Below are positions 60,825 through 64,000 of a DNA stretch of 64,000 bases, piece after piece. The notes under the pieces were generated by a model, which saw nothing but the letters and a program-made list of their open reading frames with translations, did no database searches and was not told where the DNA came from. How positions within the stretch are numbered: the first letter of the stretch is position 1; each line of letters opens with the position of its first letter. The stretch is from Intrasporangium calvum DSM 43043 (lineage in GTDB: Bacteria > Actinomycetota > Actinomycetes > Actinomycetales > Dermatophilaceae). A program made the translations under genes and the position numbers. The DNA lies in assembly GCF_000184685.1 (NCBI RefSeq), contig NC_014830.1, forward strand, positions 2,728,001 to 2,792,000, given 5' to 3'.

Positions 60825-62453
60825 TCAGCGCATGTGGGGGTAACGGTGGTCGGTCGGGGGGACGAAGGTCTCCTTGATCGAGCGCACGCTCGTCCAGCGG
60901 AGCAGGTTCTGCGCGGCGCCGGCCTTGTCGTTCGTGCCGGACGCCCGGCCGCCACCGAACGGCTGCTGCCCGACGACCGCCCCGGTCGGCTTGTCGTTGA
61001 TGTAGAAGTTGCCCGCCGCGAAGCGAAGCCGCGCGGTTGCGTCGGCGATCGCAGCACGGTCCTGCGCGATGATCGAGCCGGTCAGTGCGTACGGGGCCAC
61101 GCGCTCCATCTGGTCGAGGACGCGGTCGTAGTCGCCGTCGTCGTAGACGTGCACCGACAGGATCGGCCCGAAGTACTCCGTCGTGTAGCACTCGTCGTCG
61201 GGGTCGCTCGCGACCCAGATCGTGGGCCGGATGAAGTAGCCGACGGAGTCGTCGTAGGTGCCGCCCGCGATGACGTCGACGCCGTCGGTGGCGTGCGCCC
61301 GGTCGATGGCTGCCTTGTGCTTGGCGAAGGCCCGCTCGTCGATCACGGCCCCGAGGAACTGCGTGAAGTCGGTGATGTCACCCTGCTCCAGCCCGTTGGT
61401 GAGGTCGACCAGCTCGTCGCGGATCTGCTTCCACACCGAGGCGGGGACGTAGGCGCGCGAGGCGGCCGAGCACTTCTGGCCCTGGTACTCGAACGCGCCG
61501 CGGATCATTGCCGTGCGCAGCACCGCCGGGTCGGCGGACGGGTGGGCGAGGATGAAGTCCTTGCCGCCGGTCTCGCCCACGAGTCGCGGGTAGGTGCGGT
61601 AGCGGTCGAGGTTGCCCGCGACCTCCTTCCACAGGTGCTGGAAGGTCGGCGTCGAGCCGGTGAAGTGGATGCCGGCCAGGTCGGGGTCGGTCAGCGTCAC
61701 CTTCGAGACCTCGGCGCCGTGGCCGGTGAGCATGTTGATGACGCCCGGCGGGAGGCCGGCCTCCTCGAGCAGGTCCATGATGACCGTCGCCGCCCGCTGC
61801 TGCGTCGGTGCCGGCTTCCACACCACGGTGTTGCCCATCAGGGCCGGAGCGGTCGGCAGGTTGCCCGCGATCGACGTGAAGTTGAACGGGGTGATCGCGT
61901 AGACGAAGCCCTCGAGGGAACGGTAGTCGGAGCGGTTCCAGACCCCCTTGGAGTTCAGCGGTGGCTGCTGCTCGAGGAGCTGCCGGGCGAAGTGGACGTT
62001 GATCCGCCAGAAGTCGATCAGCTCGCAGGCCGCGTCGATCTCGGCCTGGTAGGCCGTCTTGGACTGGCCGAGCATCGTCGCAGCGTTCAGGCGGGCCCGC
62101 CACGGCCCGGCCAGCAGCTCCGCGGCCTTGAGCAGGATCGCGGCCCGGTCGTCGAAGGCGAGCTCCCGCCACATGGGCGCCGCACCCTTGGCGGCGGCCA
62201 CGGCCCTCGACGCGTCAGCGGCGGTGGCACCGCGCAGCGTGCCGAGCACTTTCGCGTGCGCGTGCGGCTGGCGCACCGTGATCTCCTCACCGCCCCCGAG
62301 CACCCGCTGACCGTCGATGACGTGGGTCAGCTCGACCGGCGTGGCGGCGAGCTCGGTCAGAGCCGCCTCCAACGCGGAGCGCTCCGGGGAACCGGGCGCG
62401 TAGTCGAGCACCGGCTCGTTGACCGGTGCAGGGACGTGGGTCACTGCGTCCAT
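60825..62453 (-). CDS. pruA: L-glutamate gamma-semialdehyde dehydrogenase (P5C dehydrogenase)
   Basis: A 542-residue aldehyde dehydrogenase of the single-function PruA type, completing proline breakdown by oxidising glutamate semialdehyde to glutamate with NAD+. The catalytic Cys is in EYQGQKCSAASRAYVP, the catalytic Glu in LVGETGGKDF, and the NAD site is near ITPFNFTSIAGNLPTAPAL. QQPFGGGRASGTNDKAG near the C-terminus is typical of P5CDH. No prodh gene is adjacent. Its product, glutamate, is the substrate of the nearby NAD-GDH. Confidence 0.95.
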   Translation of the reverse strand: MDAVTHVPAPVNEPVLDYAPGSPERSALEAALTELAATPVELTHVIDGQRVLGGGEEITVRQPHAHAKVLGTLRGATAADASRAVAAAKGAAPMWRELAFDDRAAILLKAAELLAGPWRARLNAATMLGQSKTAYQAEIDAACELIDFWRINVHFARQLLEQQPPLNSKGVWNRSDYRSLEGFVYAITPFNFTSIAGNLPTAPALMGNTVVWKPAPTQQRAATVIMDLLEEAGLPPGVINMLTGHGAEVSKVTLTDPDLAGIHFTGSTPTFQHLWKEVAGNLDRYRTYPRLVGETGGKDFILAHPSADPAVLRTAMIRGAFEYQGQKCSAASRAYVPASVWKQIRDELVDLTNGLEQGDITDFTQFLGAVIDERAFAKHKAAIDRAHATDGVDVIAGGTYDDSVGYFIRPTIWVASDPDDECYTTEYFGPILSVHVYDDGDYDRVLDQMERVAPYALTGSIIAQDRAAIADATARLRFAAGNFYINDKPTGAVVGQQPFGGGRASGTNDKAGAAQNLLRWTSVRSIKETFVPPTDHRYPHMR

Positions 62454-62573
62454 CGAGACTCCTGCTGTGTGTGGGTCGCGCCGTTCAACGGCGTGGGGGA
62501 CGGTCGCCTGGTGGGCGACCGTCCCATCGTTCCACGCCGTCGATCCCAGGGCAGGAGCGGTGCGGCGTACCGC

Positions 62574-62975
62574 TCAGCGCAGGACCGTGAGGCCCCACGG
62601 GTAGCGGTACTGCTCACCCCGGCTCGCGAGGACGGCGCCCCGCACGTGGCAGTACACGCTCGTCGCGAAGGCCGCGACCCACAGGATGATGGCGACCGGG
62701 ATGCCGATCAGCGTGATGAAGAAGATCCAGCCGACGATCGTCGTGGCCCAGATGACGAGATTGAAGTTGAACGCGCCGGCGGCGGACTGCCGGACGAAGG
62801 CGCTCCGGTCCTTGTGGACCGCCCAGATCACGAGCGGACCGAGGAAGGAGAGCCAGCCGACCGAGAGCACTGCGGCGACCAGGGTGGAGATGTGACCGAG
62901 AACCGCCCAAGTGCGCTCGTCGTCGGTGACGGCGACGGCGTCGCGGGTCGGGTCCGGCCGGTATGGGTAGGTCAT
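62574..62975 (-). CDS. DUF4870 family membrane protein
   Basis: 133 residues with three to four hydrophobic segments (first near residues 20-50) and the DUF4870 pattern DDERTWAVLGHISTLVAAVL, WAVHKDRSAFVRQSAAGAFNFNL and a final basic stretch. I chose ATG 62975 (MTYPYRPDP); a longer frame from 63032 is Arg-rich and unlikely. Function unknown. Confidence 0.85.
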   Translation of the reverse strand: MTYPYRPDPTRDAVAVTDDERTWAVLGHISTLVAAVLSVGWLSFLGPLVIWAVHKDRSAFVRQSAAGAFNFNLVIWATTIVGWIFFITLIGIPVAIILWVAAFATSVYCHVRGAVLASRGEQYRYPWGLTVLR

Positions 62976-63061
62976 GCGACCAGTCTGCGCCAAGGCGTGC
63001 CGCCGAACCATGGAGGTCTGCCCTGAACGCACCCTGAGGAGACCCTGAACGTCCGCGCCGG

Positions 63062-63155
63062 CAGACGCGGCAGACGCGGCAGACGCGGCAGACGCGGCTG
63101 GCTCAGCTGGCTCAGCTGGCTCAGCTGGCTCAGCTGGCTCAGCTGGCTCAGCGGG
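63062..63155. repeat. Two abutting 9-bp tandem arrays
   Basis: CAGACGCGG x4 (63062-63097), a 4-base spacer, then CTCAGCTGG x5 (63102-63146) plus a partial unit. The stop codon of the SGNH gene (63148-63150) lies in the partial unit. Each complete CTCAGCTGG unit supplies another TGA in the same frame. Confidence 0.95.
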
Positions 63156-63861
63156 GGGCCGCGACCGCTGGGGTGGCGGCGAGGCTGCACACCGGGCTGC
63201 TCGGGTCGTCGAGGTCGAGGGTCGCGAGCAGGGTGCGGATCATCGCCTGGTGCCCGCGGGCGCCCGGATGGCACGAGTCGTCGAGCCATCCGTCCGGAGC
63301 CACGTCGGACCCGACCTCGCGAGCCGCCCGCTCCCACGCGGCCGCGTGGTCCACGAGGACGACCCCGAGCGTCTCGGCCACCTCCCGGACGGCTGCGGCG
63401 TAGCGACCCATCAGCTCTGGGGTCCGAGCACCGTCGGGCAGCACGGGCGGTGGCGTCTGGAGCACCACCGTCGCCCCGACGTCCCGGCCCTGCTGGACGA
63501 TCTGGTCGAGCCGGTAACGGAACCCGCGGACGCCCTCGTCCGAGTCGAGCATGTCGTTCGTCCCGTACATCACCAACAGCACGTCTGGTGCGAACCGTCC
63601 GGCCCGCCAGTGGAACTCGCCGAGCAGGCTCTGCGCGGTGCTTCCGGAGACGCCGGAGTTGATGACCGCGTCGCCGAGCCTGCCGAGCTCGCCCCGGACC
63701 CGCTCGGCGAAGAGCTCGACGAAGTTGCGCCAGCCATGGGTGTGCACGACGCCCTGGGTGATGCTGTCACCGATGAAGGTCCAGGTCACCGGGGGCCCGG
63801 CGAGGACCTCGCGCAGGCGCTCGGCGTCGCGGCGGGCGTACTCGTCGGCGGTGAAGTCCAT
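63148..63861 (-). CDS. SGNH/GDSL hydrolase (GDSL-like lipase/acylhydrolase)
   Basis: 237 residues with a canonical SGNH set: block I TFIGDSITQG (nucleophile Ser in GDS), block II Gly in VINSGVSGSTAQ, block III VMYGTNDML with the oxyanion Asn, and block V DDSCHPGARGH with the catalytic Asp/His. I chose ATG 63861 (MDFTADEYARRD); TACCGT seven to twelve bases upstream suggests a leaderless transcript. No signal peptide is visible. Substrate unknown; family members remove acyl groups from sugars or lipids. Confidence 0.88.
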   Translation of the reverse strand: MDFTADEYARRDAERLREVLAGPPVTWTFIGDSITQGVVHTHGWRNFVELFAERVRGELGRLGDAVINSGVSGSTAQSLLGEFHWRAGRFAPDVLLVMYGTNDMLDSDEGVRGFRYRLDQIVQQGRDVGATVVLQTPPPVLPDGARTPELMGRYAAAVREVAETLGVVLVDHAAAWERAAREVGSDVAPDGWLDDSCHPGARGHQAMIRTLLATLDLDDPSSPVCSLAATPAVAAPR

Positions 63862-63940
63862 TGGCGCACGGTAACAAGGGCTCTGGCCCTCTGGCCCACC
63901 ACCGCTCACGGGCTGGACAGCGTGCCAGGTCCGGGCGGTC

Positions 63941-64000
63941 TCAGGCGACGCTGCTCTCCCGCACCCACCCTTCCGGCAGGGGCTGCGGCCGCTCGCCACC
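63941..64000 (-). CDS. 3' end of an unidentified gene (partial)
   Basis: The last 19 codons of a frame entering from the right edge, reading GGERPQPLPEGWVRESSVA before TGA. Codon use is GC-rich at third positions, as expected, and the gap to the SGNH gene start suits a gene end. Too short to identify. Confidence 0.35.
   Translation of the reverse strand, partial: GGERPQPLPEGWVRESSVA

Overview
The window is high-GC DNA with many GTG and some TTG starts. Its gene content is actinobacterial: a WhiB1-type regulator, a Kgd-type 2-oxoglutarate enzyme, a Rho with a large basic/acidic insertion, a PdtaS-like sensor kinase, a DUF6104 protein, and the conserved order thrB-thrC-hom-lysA next to rho-rpmE-prfA-prmC and the atp operon. 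A member of the Intrasporangiaceae or a close relative is my best guess from memory; nothing in the window proves the genus.

Layout. 1-19.7 kb, all minus strand, is a housekeeping block. In transcription order it runs: a shortened ArgRS-like protein, lysA, hom, thrC, thrB, rho, rpmE, prfA, prmC, a TAXI-type TRAP transporter pair, tsaC, glyA, a WecA-like transferase, atpI/atpZ-like genes, atpB, atpE and the start of atpF. A tRNA-Arg(CCG) lies just beyond it. 20.2-21.4 kb holds two divergent conserved genes of unknown function. 21.5-41.2 kb is an accessory sugar-acid region. 41.6-46 kb has two CNNM/CBS membrane proteins and an ABC exporter pair. 46-64 kb is core metabolism and regulation: kgd, a DUF6104 gene, an SGNH hydrolase, whiB1, pdtaS, a large NAD-glutamate dehydrogenase, pruA, and small conserved genes.

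The main result is the 21.5-41.2 kb region. It encodes a TRAP importer (DctPQM) with a Na+/H+ antiporter, a uronate isomerase (UxaC), a fructuronate reductase (UxuB type), a LarA-family nickel-pincer racemase/epimerase, a gluconokinase (GntK), a 6-phosphogluconate dehydrogenase (Gnd), the three nickel-pincer cofactor genes larE, larB and larC, a secreted GH3 glycosidase and two LacI regulators. No mannonate dehydratase, KDG kinase or KDPG aldolase is present. The most economical reading is a glucuronate route that avoids KDG: D-glucuronate to D-fructuronate to D-mannonate, then C2 epimerisation of mannonate to D-gluconate by the LarA homologue, then 6-phosphogluconate and ribulose-5-phosphate. 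Five copies of one 20-bp element (two 10-bp GGCAACYCGT-like units) lie in front of dctP, between uxaC and larA, between the two lacI genes, and twice between the GH3 gene and gnd. This ties the pieces into one likely regulon.

Two other features stand out. A 12-base motif, CGTATGCCGCTG, usually followed by GGCT or AGCT, occurs 16 times across the window in intergenic DNA and inside genes. Twice it forms a hairpin from paired inverted copies, as DNA-uptake sequences do in Neisseria and Haemophilus. The gene beside tRNA-Arg(CCG) keeps both ends of arginyl-tRNA synthetase but lacks the catalytic core.
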